Shown: positions 8,308 through 16,911, counted from the first letter of the stretch. The stretch: DNA of 64,000 nucleotides from CAZTZL01 sp964537715 (GCA_964537715.1 CAZIAH010000004.1:1-64000), one strand, 5' to 3'. The notes: generated by a model not told the origin, from the sequence alone. Made by a program: numbers and translations.

Positions 8308-10869
8308 ATGGCACTGCGAACCTACATTCAGAAATCCATCAAAAACCGATGGAAATTCTTCTTCAACCTCTTTTTAAGTCTGTGGATTTCCGGTTCGGCT
8401 GTCGGTGGCATTACCGGAAAACTGTACGGTACCGTTACCGATGAAAAAACCGGGGCTGCCCTGATCGGAGCCAACATTCTGATTTTGGGAACGCGTCAGG
8501 GTACGGCTTCCAACACGGATGGATCGTATCAGATGCAGAACATCCGAGCGGGGATCTACAACGTGCAGGTCCGTATGATCGGATACCAGACGGTCACGTT
8601 TAAAGACATCCGCGTCCATCCTGATCGGAAAACTCGTCTAAATATTTCCATGAAAGAAAGTCCGTTGGAAATGGAAGCAGTCGAGATTACCGTGGAAAAG
8701 CCGCTCATTCAGACAGACATCACGGGAACGACCCACGACATTGAAGCGAGAGAACTGGTTCAGCTGCCCATCGATCAGTTTCAGGACGCCATCGGCCTGC
8801 AGCCAGGAGCGACCTACGACGGCCACATCCGGGGCGGCAAGAAACGGGAAGTCTTTTATCTCATCGACGGCCTGCCGGCACAGGACTGGATCAAAGGGGG
8901 CTCCGGCCTGAATTTGCCGAAAAGCGCCATCGAGCAGATCAGCATCCAGACCGGCGGAATGACTGCGGAATACGGAAACTCGCTTTCCGGCATCGTCAAC
9001 GTGGTCACCTCGACAGGAGGCGATGCGCCCTCTATTATGATTCGTGCGGACAAAGACGATCTCTTTGGGGGAACCCAGGTCAGCCACGCCAACGAAGTAG
9101 AAATCGCTCTGTCCGGACCGATCAAAAAGGAGAAGCTTTACTACTTCACGGCCCACGAGGGATTGTGGACACAGACCCGCTGGTGGCAGGACATGAATCG
9201 CTTCTTCACTTCTCCGTTTCGACAAGATGTCAACGGAATCGCAAAAGTTGACTGGCTTTTACCGGCCAAGCGTCTCAGCATGCAGTGCATCTATTCACAC
9301 CAGCGATGGCACGATTATGAATTCACCTGGCGATTCAACCTAAACGGCCTCCCACCGAGGAAACAAGTTTCCATCCGTCCCGCCATTATCTGGACGCACA
9401 CCCTTTCGAAAAAAACCTACTACACGTTCATTCTCGGATACCATGACCTGATTTCAAAAATCGGCTCTGGCGATGTGGAGAGTTTTACACCGGAACCCTA
9501 TACTTACGATTTTTATCTCCAATACGTGATCTCCGGTAAACGCTCCTGGTGGACCGAAACGCATCAGCAGGTCGGGCTGCTTCAGGCGCACCTGACAAGC
9601 CAGATTCATCCCTATCATCTGCTCAAGATCGGTGCCCAGCTCAACCTGACACGTGTGCACTCTGTTCTGCGGAAGATGGAACCGCAGATGACCTACTTTG
9701 GGAAGCCACTTGTTCACGAGCCGCTTCTCAACTACAGTACGGAATTTGATTACACGCCGAGATCGGGAAGCGTTTACATTCAGGACAAATTCGAAGCCGG
9801 GAACGACCGGTCCGTGGTTCAGATCGGACTGCGCTTTGATTTTCTCGATCCTCGGGCACAGAGACCGGCCGTCGAACTTATTCCGACCGAACCGGGAGCG
9901 TACGAAGAGACGATCACAGAATGGGTTCCGGCCAAGATACAGACCCATCTTTCACCGCGGATCGGATTTTCAATGCCCCTGTCAGACCGTTCGTTTTTCT
10001 TCGTCAATTATGGGCACTATTTCCAGTACCCGCTGTTCGAGTACCTCTATTCGGGCCTGGACAATGTGCAGCTGAGAAACGGCGTGAATGTGCTTCGGGG
10101 CAATCCGGACCTGCTCGCCGAACAGACAGAAGCCTGGGAAATCAGCATGCGGATTCAGCTCATCGAAAACCTCGTCGGATCGATCACCTATTTCAGGAAA
10201 GAGACGATGAATCAGATCGACACGAAAACTTTTGTAAGCGCGAACAGCCGGATCGCAGGCGACTACGGTTTTGCCGAGTTTGTGAACAGTCCGCTGGGCG
10301 AATCGCATGGATTCGAAATCGTTCTCAAACGGGACAAAGGAAATGTTCTTACCGGTGAAATTTCATACACCTACATGGAAGCCAAAGGACTCAGCGAGAC
10401 CGAGAATCAGGGGATCAACTACGCGCAGTGGGGATTTCCCATCTCCACGCACATGTACTACCTAAGCTGGGATCAGCGCCATACTCTGAAATGCGATCTC
10501 GGATTCAAACTGCCTTACGGCTTTCACGGAGACATGGTGTTCCAGAAGACCAGCGGTCGGCCCTACACCTATTTCCCGTCCAAAGACGGTTTCACCCCGG
10601 ACCTACCCGAAGCCCATTTTTTGCCAAACAACCGGAGAATGAAAGGCCACACCTTTCTCAATATGAAAATCCAAAAGGATTTTCAGTTGAAAAAAGCCTT
10701 TGCCGGAGATCCGTCCCGGATCACGATCTACTTTGACGGCCGCAATCTGCTGAACAACAAAAATGTGATCTGGATGGACAGTTCCGGCCGAATCGGCGGA
10801 GAACTGGGCGACCCCGCCGCATACGAAATCGGCAGGCGGATGAATTTCGGAGTGCAGCTTACTTACTAA
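8308..10869 (+). CDS. TonB-dependent receptor with carboxypeptidase-regulatory-like domain
   Basis: An 853-residue outer-membrane receptor. An N-terminal signal segment (FFFNLFLSLWISGSAVG) is followed by a CarboxypepD_reg-like domain (GKLYGTVTDEKTGAALIGAN ... GTASNTDGSYQMQNIRAGIY). The plug carries IRGGKKREVFYLIDGLPAQD and MTAEYGNSLSGIVNVVTSTG, and a long beta barrel ends in NFGVQLTY with a terminal aromatic. No STN signalling domain is present, unlike the receptor at 2217. The sequence is clearly more GC-rich than its neighbours. It forms a two-gene unit with the lipoprotein upstream. The transported substrate is unknown. Confidence 0.93.
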   Translation: MALRTYIQKSIKNRWKFFFNLFLSLWISGSAVGGITGKLYGTVTDEKTGAALIGANILILGTRQGTASNTDGSYQMQNIRAGIYNVQVRMIGYQTVTFKDIRVHPDRKTRLNISMKESPLEMEAVEITVEKPLIQTDITGTTHDIEARELVQLPIDQFQDAIGLQPGATYDGHIRGGKKREVFYLIDGLPAQDWIKGGSGLNLPKSAIEQISIQTGGMTAEYGNSLSGIVNVVTSTGGDAPSIMIRADKDDLFGGTQVSHANEVEIALSGPIKKEKLYYFTAHEGLWTQTRWWQDMNRFFTSPFRQDVNGIAKVDWLLPAKRLSMQCIYSHQRWHDYEFTWRFNLNGLPPRKQVSIRPAIIWTHTLSKKTYYTFILGYHDLISKIGSGDVESFTPEPYTYDFYLQYVISGKRSWWTETHQQVGLLQAHLTSQIHPYHLLKIGAQLNLTRVHSVLRKMEPQMTYFGKPLVHEPLLNYSTEFDYTPRSGSVYIQDKFEAGNDRSVVQIGLRFDFLDPRAQRPAVELIPTEPGAYEETITEWVPAKIQTHLSPRIGFSMPLSDRSFFFVNYGHYFQYPLFEYLYSGLDNVQLRNGVNVLRGNPDLLAEQTEAWEISMRIQLIENLVGSITYFRKETMNQIDTKTFVSANSRIAGDYGFAEFVNSPLGESHGFEIVLKRDKGNVLTGEISYTYMEAKGLSETENQGINYAQWGFPISTHMYYLSWDQRHTLKCDLGFKLPYGFHGDMVFQKTSGRPYTYFPSKDGFTPDLPEAHFLPNNRRMKGHTFLNMKIQKDFQLKKAFAGDPSRITIYFDGRNLLNNKNVIWMDSSGRIGGELGDPAAYEIGRRMNFGVQLTY

Positions 10870-10890
10870 ATTCGAAAAATATTTTCGAAT
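10870..10890 (+). terminator. Hairpin after the TonB receptor gene
   Basis: A perfect 9-bp inverted repeat, ATTCGAAAA / TTTTCGAAT with a 3-base loop, begins directly after the TAA stop and is followed by TTTCCTTGATTT. It is AT-rich, so a weak terminator or mRNA 3' end is likely. Confidence 0.5.
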
Positions 10891-11022
10891 TTTCCTTGAT
10901 TTCCTAAAATATTTCCATTATTTTTAAACAACCATTGTACAAACACACTTCCTCTTGAACCGGTAATGAATTTAAGGTTATTACCATCCTGATAAGCAAT
11001 TCGATCTGAAATAAAATGTATA

Positions 11023-11104
11023 ATTCCTGTATATATGAATTATCACATTCCTAATATTATGAACTTTTCCTGTATTATGTATATTTATTCCTAATATTAG
11101 GAAT
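11023..11104. promoter_or_regulatory. Array of four near-palindromic 18-bp sites
   Basis: Four units share the form ATTCCT(A/G)(A/T)ATATTATGAAT. They start at 11023, 11047, 11066 and 11087, so intervals are 24, 19 and 21 bp, about two helical turns each. The last, ATTCCTAATATTAGGAAT (11087-11104), is a perfect 18-bp palindrome; the others are imperfect. The array lies 65 bp before the AT-rich gene at 11169. Phased operator sites for a dimeric regulator are the natural reading. Confidence 0.55.
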
Positions 11105-11168
11105 AAAAATTGAAGGGGAATTTAACAGTATAACACCATATTAATATATAGATAAAGGGAGAATTTGC

Positions 11169-11876
11169 ATGTTAGATAATAAGAATAAAAAGAATCCAGA
11201 TAATTTTATTACAAAAGAACAATTTAAATGCCTAGAAACAAGATTTGAAGATTATAAAAAGTATTCAAATTGGGTAGGTGGCAGTATATCATTGATAATA
11301 GCAGCGTTTTTAATCCTTTTTGGCTTAAATTTAAGTTCAGAGAAGGAAAGTATAAAGAAATTAAAAGGTGATTTAGTAAATGAAATTCATGAAAGCCTTG
11401 GAAAAGGCGAAAAAAAACCTGTGTTAATATTATGTGATAAATGGGGAAATAATATCGCGGATGGAATTCTTGACTGTTATTTAGATAGTACAAAAATAAT
11501 AAAAGATCAAATTACCTTAAATATTTTTGTTATTGTTAAAAATATTGGGAGTGCTCATTCAGGAGAAATATGGATAAAATTTTATGCTAATGAACCTATA
11601 GCTTTGGGTACTATGGCTGAAGAGGAACCGTCATTTAAATGGTACACTGAGTTGAAACCTAAAGATCATTCATTAGGGGTTTTACCAGGCGGAGGATATG
11701 TTGCACATCATGGAGTTGCTATTGGAATTCGGAAAGATAGGAAAACAAAAATTAAAGAAAAATTATATCCTTTTATGATAAGATTATATTATGGAAGTAG
11801 CCAAGTTGATGAATTTAATTTTAAAATAAAAGTTAGTTACAATAAGATGTCATCGGATGACTCGACAAGTTCGTAG
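11169..11876 (+). CDS. Hypothetical AT-rich single-pass membrane protein
   Basis: A 235-residue protein with a clear AAAGGGAG ribosome binding site before ATG 11169. Residues 1-35 are charged and possibly coiled. One membrane segment lies at about 37-57 (WVGGSISLIIAAFLILFGL). The rest is a soluble domain with an immunoglobulin-like beta pattern (ITLNIFVIVKNIGSAHSGEI, LYPFMIRLYYGSSQVDEFNF). No family recognised. The gene is strikingly AT-rich and its last codons and TAG stop lie inside a dispersed repeat, both signs of recent acquisition. Four near-palindromic sites sit upstream. Confidence 0.7.
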   Translation: MLDNKNKKNPDNFITKEQFKCLETRFEDYKKYSNWVGGSISLIIAAFLILFGLNLSSEKESIKKLKGDLVNEIHESLGKGEKKPVLILCDKWGNNIADGILDCYLDSTKIIKDQITLNIFVIVKNIGSAHSGEIWIKFYANEPIALGTMAEEEPSFKWYTELKPKDHSLGVLPGGGYVAHHGVAIGIRKDRKTKIKEKLYPFMIRLYYGSSQVDEFNFKIKVSYNKMSSDDSTSS

Positions 11877-12035
11877 ACAAGGTGGTGCGACGATCCACCG
11901 ATTATTGATGAGTGTCAAGTACAGGCTTCTTACCCACCACACATTGATGGATCACAGACGTATACTTTTAACTTTCCAATGAATCGGTCGGACTTTGGAG
12001 TTCGTAGGGTGGCTCGTAGACCCACCGATTATCGA
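11869..12035. repeat. Dispersed repeat cluster: hairpin module A (two copies) and module B (copy 1)
   Basis: Module A is AGTTCGTAG followed by GGTGG-N9-CCACCGATTAT, a small hairpin. It occurs here at about 11869-11910 and 11999-12035, with a third copy at 12589-12627. Between the first two lies module B (about 11905-11998), containing CCACCACACATTGAT and CTTTCCAATGAATCGGTCGG. Module B recurs at about 14136-14230 with roughly 80% identity. The repeats therefore bracket the genes at 12106 and 12865. Confidence 0.7.
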
Positions 12036-12105
12036 AAGGCGCGTGAATTCACAAAACATTTTACATCATAAAATTAAGTGTAACCCTAAAAGAGAGAGGG
12101 ATATT

Positions 12106-12582
12106 ATGAAAAACTTTAATATTTTTGTTTTAGGAACAGTCCTCTTAATCATCAGTAGTTGCACTCAGAAAATTGATATCGAGGCCGAAAAAGCCAAAGT
12201 CAATAAGGTACTTGATCAAGTTATCCAAGTGATGGAAACAGAAGATATGGATTTACTTTCCGATCTCTTTGCACATGATCCCAACATGGTATGTATCGGC
12301 ACCGATGCAGGCGAGTGGATTACTGGTTGGGAAGCACTGAAAACAGTCATGCAAGAACAGTTCGCTGCCACAGAAAATTCCAAACTTGCAGTTAAAGATC
12401 GAATCATAAAAGTTCACGATTCGGGAAAGGTGGCTTGGTTTGCAGAGATTATTGATTGGAATATGATATCTGAAGGTAAAAAAATAAAAATGGAAGGACT
12501 AAGAGGGACTGGTGTATTAGTGAAACAAAATGCCAACTGGGTTGTCATCCAATTACACTATTCCTTGCCTGCAGGAGGATAA
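12106..12582 (+). CDS. SnoaL/DUF4440-like lipoprotein (NTF2 fold)
   Basis: A 158-residue protein from the ATG at 12106, preceded by AGAGAGAGG. The open frame continues upstream to 11995, but that part crosses a dispersed repeat and would displace the signal peptide. The signal peptide ends in the lipobox LIISSC. The mature part has a DUF4440/SnoaL-like pattern (DQVIQVMETEDMDLLSDLFA, GTDAGEWITGWEALKTVMQE, GKVAWFAEIIDW, GVLVKQNANWVVIQLHYS). This small cone-shaped fold binds hydrophobic ligands or is catalytic in some families. No active-site assignment is possible. It sits between repeat copies and may be part of a mobile cassette. Confidence 0.82.
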   Translation: MKNFNIFVLGTVLLIISSCTQKIDIEAEKAKVNKVLDQVIQVMETEDMDLLSDLFAHDPNMVCIGTDAGEWITGWEALKTVMQEQFAATENSKLAVKDRIIKVHDSGKVAWFAEIIDWNMISEGKKIKMEGLRGTGVLVKQNANWVVIQLHYSLPAGG

Positions 12583-12588
12583 AAACTT

Positions 12589-12660
12589 TGTTCGTACGGT
12601 GGGTTGTAGAACCACTGATTTTCGATGGGCATCATAGTGCGGGCTTCGATCATCGTTAGG
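12589..12660. repeat. Dispersed repeat module A, copy 3, with a partial continuation
   Basis: TTCGTACGGTGGGTTGTAGA and ACCACTGATTTTCGATG match module A at 11999-12035. They are followed by GGCATCATAGTGCGGGCTTC, which resembles the start of the module B copy at 14136. It lies 7 bp after the DUF4440-like gene. The rest of the 12583-12864 gap shows no gene. Confidence 0.6.
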
Positions 12661-12864
12661 CCCTGCGAGCAGAAAATGATTTGAAAATCAGAAAAACGTT
12701 TCTAATTTTAAATCTTTTAAGAAGGTGATGTCCTATGATTGTTAAAAACGATTGACCAAATATAGAGGAATAGAAAAGAGCGGTCATTTTATTCAATACT
12801 CAAACAAAGAGTTGAACGATGATTTGACCAATTTTACAAGAACAACAAAAAAAGGAGCATAACG

Positions 12865-14043
12865 ATGTATAAGAAATCTTTTGTTCTGTTAACAGCATAT
12901 GTTATGGCCTTTTTATTTACACATCAACATATGTATTCTCAAACAATTGTGGCCAGCGGAGAATGGGGTCAACATAGTTATTATATAGTTTCATATTACA
13001 TGCAAACCTGGGAGGTTTCAAAAGCCAATACAAAAATATTAATAGGACCGGATGCATATCTGGCTACCTTAACAAGTCAGGAGGAGCATGATTTTGTCGC
13101 AAATCTTTTGGAAGGAGTGACTGGTCCAGACTTATATGCAGAATATTGGCTTGGCGGTTATCAACAAGATCCGAATGCCCCTCTTGATGAGACATGGGCA
13201 TGGATAACCGGTGAAAATTGGAACTATATAAACTGGGCGGATACCGAACCCAATGATTATTACGGACCATTCTCGGAAGCCAATCTCGGAATAGCAAACT
13301 GGTATGACGGTTGGAGGTGGAACGATCAAGGACAATTACATGACAATCTTAGAGGCTATGTCGCAGAAGAAGGAGCAATACAAGTCCAGATCGACATCAA
13401 ACCTTGTAGCGACCTGAATATAATAAATTGCAGGAATAGAAATGGAGTCATCCCGGTAGCAATCTTGAGCACCGATGATTTCGACGCCACAATAGTGGAT
13501 CACACAACAGTAATTTTTGAAGGCGCCAGCGAAACACATATCAATAAAAGAACCGGCCTCCCTCGCCGACATGAAAAAGACGTGGATCATGATGGAGATA
13601 CCGATCTGGTTTTCCATTTTCGTCGTTGTGAAACGGATTTGACCTGCGAATCTGAAGTAGGTGTTCTTACTGGCAGCACATTTGACGGCTATTTAATTTA
13701 CGGTGAAGACGATGTGCGTATGGTAAAAAGGAAGAGACATTCATTTTATGCGAGTGATATTGCCAAAGATTATATTTTGTCTGATAATTTTCCCAATCCA
13801 TTTAACCTGGAAACAAAAATACAATTCTATATTCCAAAATCGAGTCATGTTGCTGTAAGAATATACAACTCCCTGGGAGAAGAAGTTCGAATATTAACGG
13901 ATAAACAATTCGAAACTGGTTATCATAGCGTCATATGGAATGGTAAAAATAATGCAGGCAATACGGTTCCCAGCGGATTATATCTCATTCATTTTCGATC
14001 AGAGAATTATTTCCAAATGAAGAAGATGATGCTTTTAAAATAA
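12865..14043 (+). CDS. Secreted C-type-lectin-like protein with FlgD-like/T9SS sorting domain
   Basis: A 392-residue protein with signal peptide (SFVLLTAYVMAFLFT) and an AAAAAAGGAG ribosome binding site. Residues about 30-170 look like a C-type lectin fold: LATLTSQEEHDFV, YWLGGYQQDP, WAWITGENWNYINWADTEPN, DGWRWNDQGQ. EPND is the position that in lectins contributes calcium and sugar binding. Residues about 175-290 form the 'IDIKP ... VIPVAILSTDDFDATIVD ... DVDHDGDTDLVFHFR' domain frequent in FCB secreted proteins. The end is a sorting domain (DNFPNPFNLETKIQFYIP ... SGLYLIHF). Probably a surface protein that binds glycans. Confidence 0.85.
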   Translation: MYKKSFVLLTAYVMAFLFTHQHMYSQTIVASGEWGQHSYYIVSYYMQTWEVSKANTKILIGPDAYLATLTSQEEHDFVANLLEGVTGPDLYAEYWLGGYQQDPNAPLDETWAWITGENWNYINWADTEPNDYYGPFSEANLGIANWYDGWRWNDQGQLHDNLRGYVAEEGAIQVQIDIKPCSDLNIINCRNRNGVIPVAILSTDDFDATIVDHTTVIFEGASETHINKRTGLPRRHEKDVDHDGDTDLVFHFRRCETDLTCESEVGVLTGSTFDGYLIYGEDDVRMVKRKRHSFYASDIAKDYILSDNFPNPFNLETKIQFYIPKSSHVAVRIYNSLGEEVRILTDKQFETGYHSVIWNGKNNAGNTVPSGLYLIHFRSENYFQMKKMMLLK

Positions 14044-14060
14044 ATCAAAAGCGCTGGTCA

Positions 14061-14094
14061 TTCTGCGCCCAGGATATACTTCCTGGGCGCAGAA
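14061..14094 (+). terminator. Strong hairpin after the lectin-like gene
   Basis: A perfect 13-bp stem (TTCTGCGCCCAGG / CCTGGGCGCAGAA) with an 8-base loop starts 18 bp after the stop. No run of T follows, so it may act as an mRNA-stabilising or Rho-coupled 3' end. Confidence 0.6.
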
Positions 14095-14135
14095 CACATG
14101 GAATATCTATCCCGAAAATCTTCGATCATCTTGCT

Positions 14136-14230
14136 GATGAATATCATAGTGTAGGCTTACTGCCACCACACATTGATAAATCATAGACGCATTCTTTTTA
14201 ACTTTCCAATGAATCGGTCGGATTTTCGAA
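14136..14230. repeat. Dispersed repeat module B, copy 2
   Basis: It shares CCACCACACATTGAT, ATCATAGACGCATTC and CTTTCCAATGAATCGGTCGG with the copy at about 11905-11998, in the same orientation. About 2.2 kb with two genes lies between the copies. Confidence 0.7.
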
Positions 14231-14253
14231 TCTCTCAACACAACAAGTAAAAA

Positions 14254-14892
14254 TCAAATCCGATACAAATATTGCTTCTGAATCAGCGTGCTTTTTTCTC
14301 CCAGACAAGTCCAACCGGCATTGTTTAACATCTTTTTCCAGCGTTCAGGATCAATCGGATAGATGCGCTCTCCCAAAAGATTTCTCAATTTGTTCAAAAA
14401 CGAAGGCTGTGAAATCGTGATGAGAACATGCCCTTGATTTTTTAAGATCCGCTGGACTTCATTCACAAAATTTTCTTTATCACGGAGATACTCGGTGATT
14501 CCGATGGCGGAGACCATGGAGGTGCAGTTCTTCCGAAAAGGGAGATGATGGGTAGAACCGACAACGCCCAACAATCCATGCCGATTTTTGACCGCATTTT
14601 TTGACATATTCGGCGAGTGATCCAGTCCGATAATCGAAACAGAATCGGGGAAAATGTCCAATGTGGATCCGGCACCGGTTCCCAGATCAATCACCAATTG
14701 ATATGGCGATGGAATGGCGCGAAGAAGAGATCGGAGATTTGCGATTTCACTATCAAGTAGACGGCGAAAAAGAGGCAACCGGCGAAACCGAAAATAGACT
14801 GCGGCTTTGACATTCCATAGTTTCATCACGATTGTATTCCAGAAGAATCGCAGACGAAGAACAACTCCGTCTCTAACTGATTTGGTTTTCAA
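14254..14892 (-). CDS. Class I SAM-dependent methyltransferase
   Basis: A 212-residue protein with the Methyltransf_11-type Rossmann fold. The SAM-binding motif I is LVIDLGTGAGSTLDIF, motif II is SIIGLDHSPNM, and later come GVVGSTHHLPFR and VLITISQP. The N-terminus (residues 1-50) is basic and aromatic. The substrate cannot be inferred: small molecules, quinones or lipids are all possible. It follows the lipid kinase gene on the same strand with a 31-bp gap, so the two may be cotranscribed and the substrate could be a lipid, but this is only a guess. Confidence 0.85.
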   Translation of the reverse strand: MKTKSVRDGVVLRLRFFWNTIVMKLWNVKAAVYFRFRRLPLFRRLLDSEIANLRSLLRAIPSPYQLVIDLGTGAGSTLDIFPDSVSIIGLDHSPNMSKNAVKNRHGLLGVVGSTHHLPFRKNCTSMVSAIGITEYLRDKENFVNEVQRILKNQGHVLITISQPSFLNKLRNLLGERIYPIDPERWKKMLNNAGWTCLGEKSTLIQKQYLYRI

Positions 14893-14923
14893 TCAACGAA
14901 CGGATCATCGAATCCCCGTACCC

Positions 14924-15847
14924 TCAGGAGGGGGAACACAAAACTTCGATCTGGTCGTGGTGCAGCGTCAGTTCCAGATGCTTGCCTTCGACGCAGAGCG
15001 TCTCTCCGTCCGCGTGGGCCGGCAGTATACCTTTCAGCGCAGTGACAGTGAGACGGGAAGCCTGTTCCATCTGAATGCATTTCTTGCCGACCTGCGTTCC
15101 TTTCATAAAATGAAAAATCAGGGATAACACCCGAAGATGTCCCGCCTCTCCGGCAATACAAAGATCGAACAATCCATCGTTCGGCAGAGAAGTCGGAGCC
15201 ATATAAAAACCACCGCCCATTCGCCGACCGTTCATTACAGAGAGCATTAAAGAGGGCTGGATGAGTTTATGATTGTTGAATTCAATCTCAACGGTTGGCG
15301 CTTTGTAATAGAGAAAGAGCACTTTGAATGCTGCAACCGCATAGCCGAGAAATCCGCTCAGATATTTCATCTTGGCCGCTTCAAAACCGACAACGGCGTC
15401 AAAACCGATTCCGATCCCATTTCCGAAATACCGGCCTTCCTGCCCATCCACGGATACGTGGCCCACATCGATTTTCTTTTTAAAACCTTCGGCCAGCACT
15501 TTGCATCCCGCCTCCAGGCCGTGAGGAATATTCGCTCCATAACCAAAATCGTTTCCTCGCCCGACGCAGATCACACCCATGACCGGGCAATGATCGTGCA
15601 TTTTTTTGGCCTCCATCAAACCGTTCAGTACTTCATTGGCGGTTCCGTCTCCACCCATGGCGACGACCACATCCACCTTTTCTTTGGCGGCCAGTTTTGT
15701 CAATTCGGACGCATGCCACGGCCTTTCCGTGTAAATCAGATCATATGCAAGTTGATATTCTTCCAAAAGTTTTTTAACGTCAGGCACAGCTTTGGCGGCA
15801 TGTCCCTTCCCTGCCATCGGATTGACAATGATGCGAAACTTTGGCAT
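14924..15847 (-). CDS. Diacylglycerol kinase family lipid kinase (YegS/DagK-like)
   Basis: A 307-residue cytoplasmic enzyme that phosphorylates diacylglycerol or a related lipid with ATP. The catalytic domain begins FRIIVNPMAGKGHA and carries the nucleotide-binding motif VVVAMGGDGTANEVLNGLM, followed by VGRGNDFGYG. The C-terminal beta sandwich shows GRYFGNGIGIGFDAVV and PAHADGETL. Length and both domains are complete. The gene is followed by a methyltransferase and preceded by a cluster of hairpins that separates it from the purine nucleoside phosphorylase gene. Confidence 0.92.
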   Translation of the reverse strand: MPKFRIIVNPMAGKGHAAKAVPDVKKLLEEYQLAYDLIYTERPWHASELTKLAAKEKVDVVVAMGGDGTANEVLNGLMEAKKMHDHCPVMGVICVGRGNDFGYGANIPHGLEAGCKVLAEGFKKKIDVGHVSVDGQEGRYFGNGIGIGFDAVVGFEAAKMKYLSGFLGYAVAAFKVLFLYYKAPTVEIEFNNHKLIQPSLMLSVMNGRRMGGGFYMAPTSLPNDGLFDLCIAGEAGHLRVLSLIFHFMKGTQVGKKCIQMEQASRLTVTALKGILPAHADGETLCVEGKHLELTLHHDQIEVLCSPS

Positions 15848-15911
15848 GCTCTCTCTCCCGTTCTTTTGTTCATGAACAAACGACCACCCGTAAAGCGGAT
15901 ATCTTTTAATT

Positions 15912-15990
15912 CATCCCGAATGGTCGGGATGGACTAAAAGTAGGCACGTCTGTGCCTACCAGTTTCTGATCGAGTCCCGATTTATCGGGA
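15912..15990. terminator. Cluster of three hairpins between two leftward genes
   Basis: Three perfect stem-loops follow one another: CATCCCGA/TCGGGATG (15912-15931), GTAGGCAC/GTGCCTAC (15940-15959) and TCCCGA/TCGGGA (15975-15990). They lie just after the stop of the leftward phosphorylase gene and before the lipid kinase start. They may terminate or process the transcript; similar CGGGAT stems occur at 24604 and within the 27527 and 32107 elements. Confidence 0.5.
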
Positions 15991-15996
15991 TGAAGA

Positions 15997-16836
15997 TCAA
16001 TCGATAGAATTTGATATTCCGGCAATCACTTCTTTCATCCAGATTGAGAACTGTTGCTCTCCTTTTGTGGCAACTTCCTTGACCTCGTGATGGCTCAGCC
16101 GTTTTGAAGAAAGCCCCGTTGCCATATTGGTGATCAAAGAAACACCAAGAATCCGCATACCCATTTGAACGCCTGCGATCACTTCGGGAACCGTGGACAT
16201 ACAGACGGCATCGCCCCCCATCCGGCGGATCATCCGGATCTCGGCGGCCGTCTCGTAACTCGGTCCGGAAGTCACAGCAAGAATTCCTTTTTTTAAGCGA
16301 ATGCCTGACTTTTTGGCTGCGCTTTCGCCGATTCGAATCAGGAACGGATCGTACGGCGCGCTCATGTCCGGAAAGCGCTCGCCGTATGAGGGATCGTGCG
16401 TTCCTATCAGCGGATTGGTTCCCATCAGATTGATGTGATCGGTGATCAGCATGAGGTCTCCGGGAGAAAATTTCGTATTCAATGCGCCGGCCGCATTGGT
16501 GAGAACAAGCACCCGGATGCCCAGTCTGGAGAGAACGCGGATCGAAAAAATCACCTGATGAATGGGATACCCTTCGTAATAGTGGACCCTGCCCTGAAGA
16601 ATCAGGAACGGGACGTTGCCGATGCGGCCGCACACCAGACGGCCCCGATGCCCTTCGACCGTCGATGCAGGCCAGAAAGGAATCGATGCGGTTTCAATTG
16701 AAAATGAGATTTCCATTTGATCCGCAAACGCTCCCAATCCCGATCCCAGTGTGAGACCAATTTCGGGAAGAGGTTTGGGAATGTGGGCTGAAATAAAATC
16801 GACGGCTTGCTGAATTTGATCGATTTCTTTGATCAT
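15997..16836 (-). CDS. Purine nucleoside phosphorylase (PNP-I/MTAP, PunA type)
   Basis: About 279 residues from ATG 16836; the open frame extends to an ATG at 16911 (304 residues), but family members start close to 'IGLTLGSGLG', so the shorter form is preferred. The enzyme cleaves purine (deoxy)nucleosides with phosphate. Visible motifs are the phosphate-binding LTLGSGLGAFADQ, EGHRGRLVCGRIG, LQGRVHYYEGY, VLVLTNAAGALN and SGPSYETAAEIRMIRRMGGD with MSTVPEVI. The upstream region facing the HDAC-like gene is only about 50-130 bp. Confidence 0.93.
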   Translation of the reverse strand: MIKEIDQIQQAVDFISAHIPKPLPEIGLTLGSGLGAFADQMEISFSIETASIPFWPASTVEGHRGRLVCGRIGNVPFLILQGRVHYYEGYPIHQVIFSIRVLSRLGIRVLVLTNAAGALNTKFSPGDLMLITDHINLMGTNPLIGTHDPSYGERFPDMSAPYDPFLIRIGESAAKKSGIRLKKGILAVTSGPSYETAAEIRMIRRMGGDAVCMSTVPEVIAGVQMGMRILGVSLITNMATGLSSKRLSHHEVKEVATKGEQQFSIWMKEVIAGISNSID

Positions 16837-16911
16837 AAAGTGATTCAATGTAAATATTTCAAAAAGGAAATACAAGAAGTTTCTGAATAAAGACTTAACC
16901 GGTTTTTCCAT

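Noticed and set aside
11869..14230. Integron attC sites around the repeat cassette
   Set aside because: I do not see RYYYAAC/GTTRRRY core sites or an integrase gene; the modules are described only as dispersed repeats.
15269..15937. A 222-codon open frame opposite the lipid kinase gene
   Set aside because: The lipid kinase motifs on the minus strand are unambiguous and this frame runs into the hairpin cluster.
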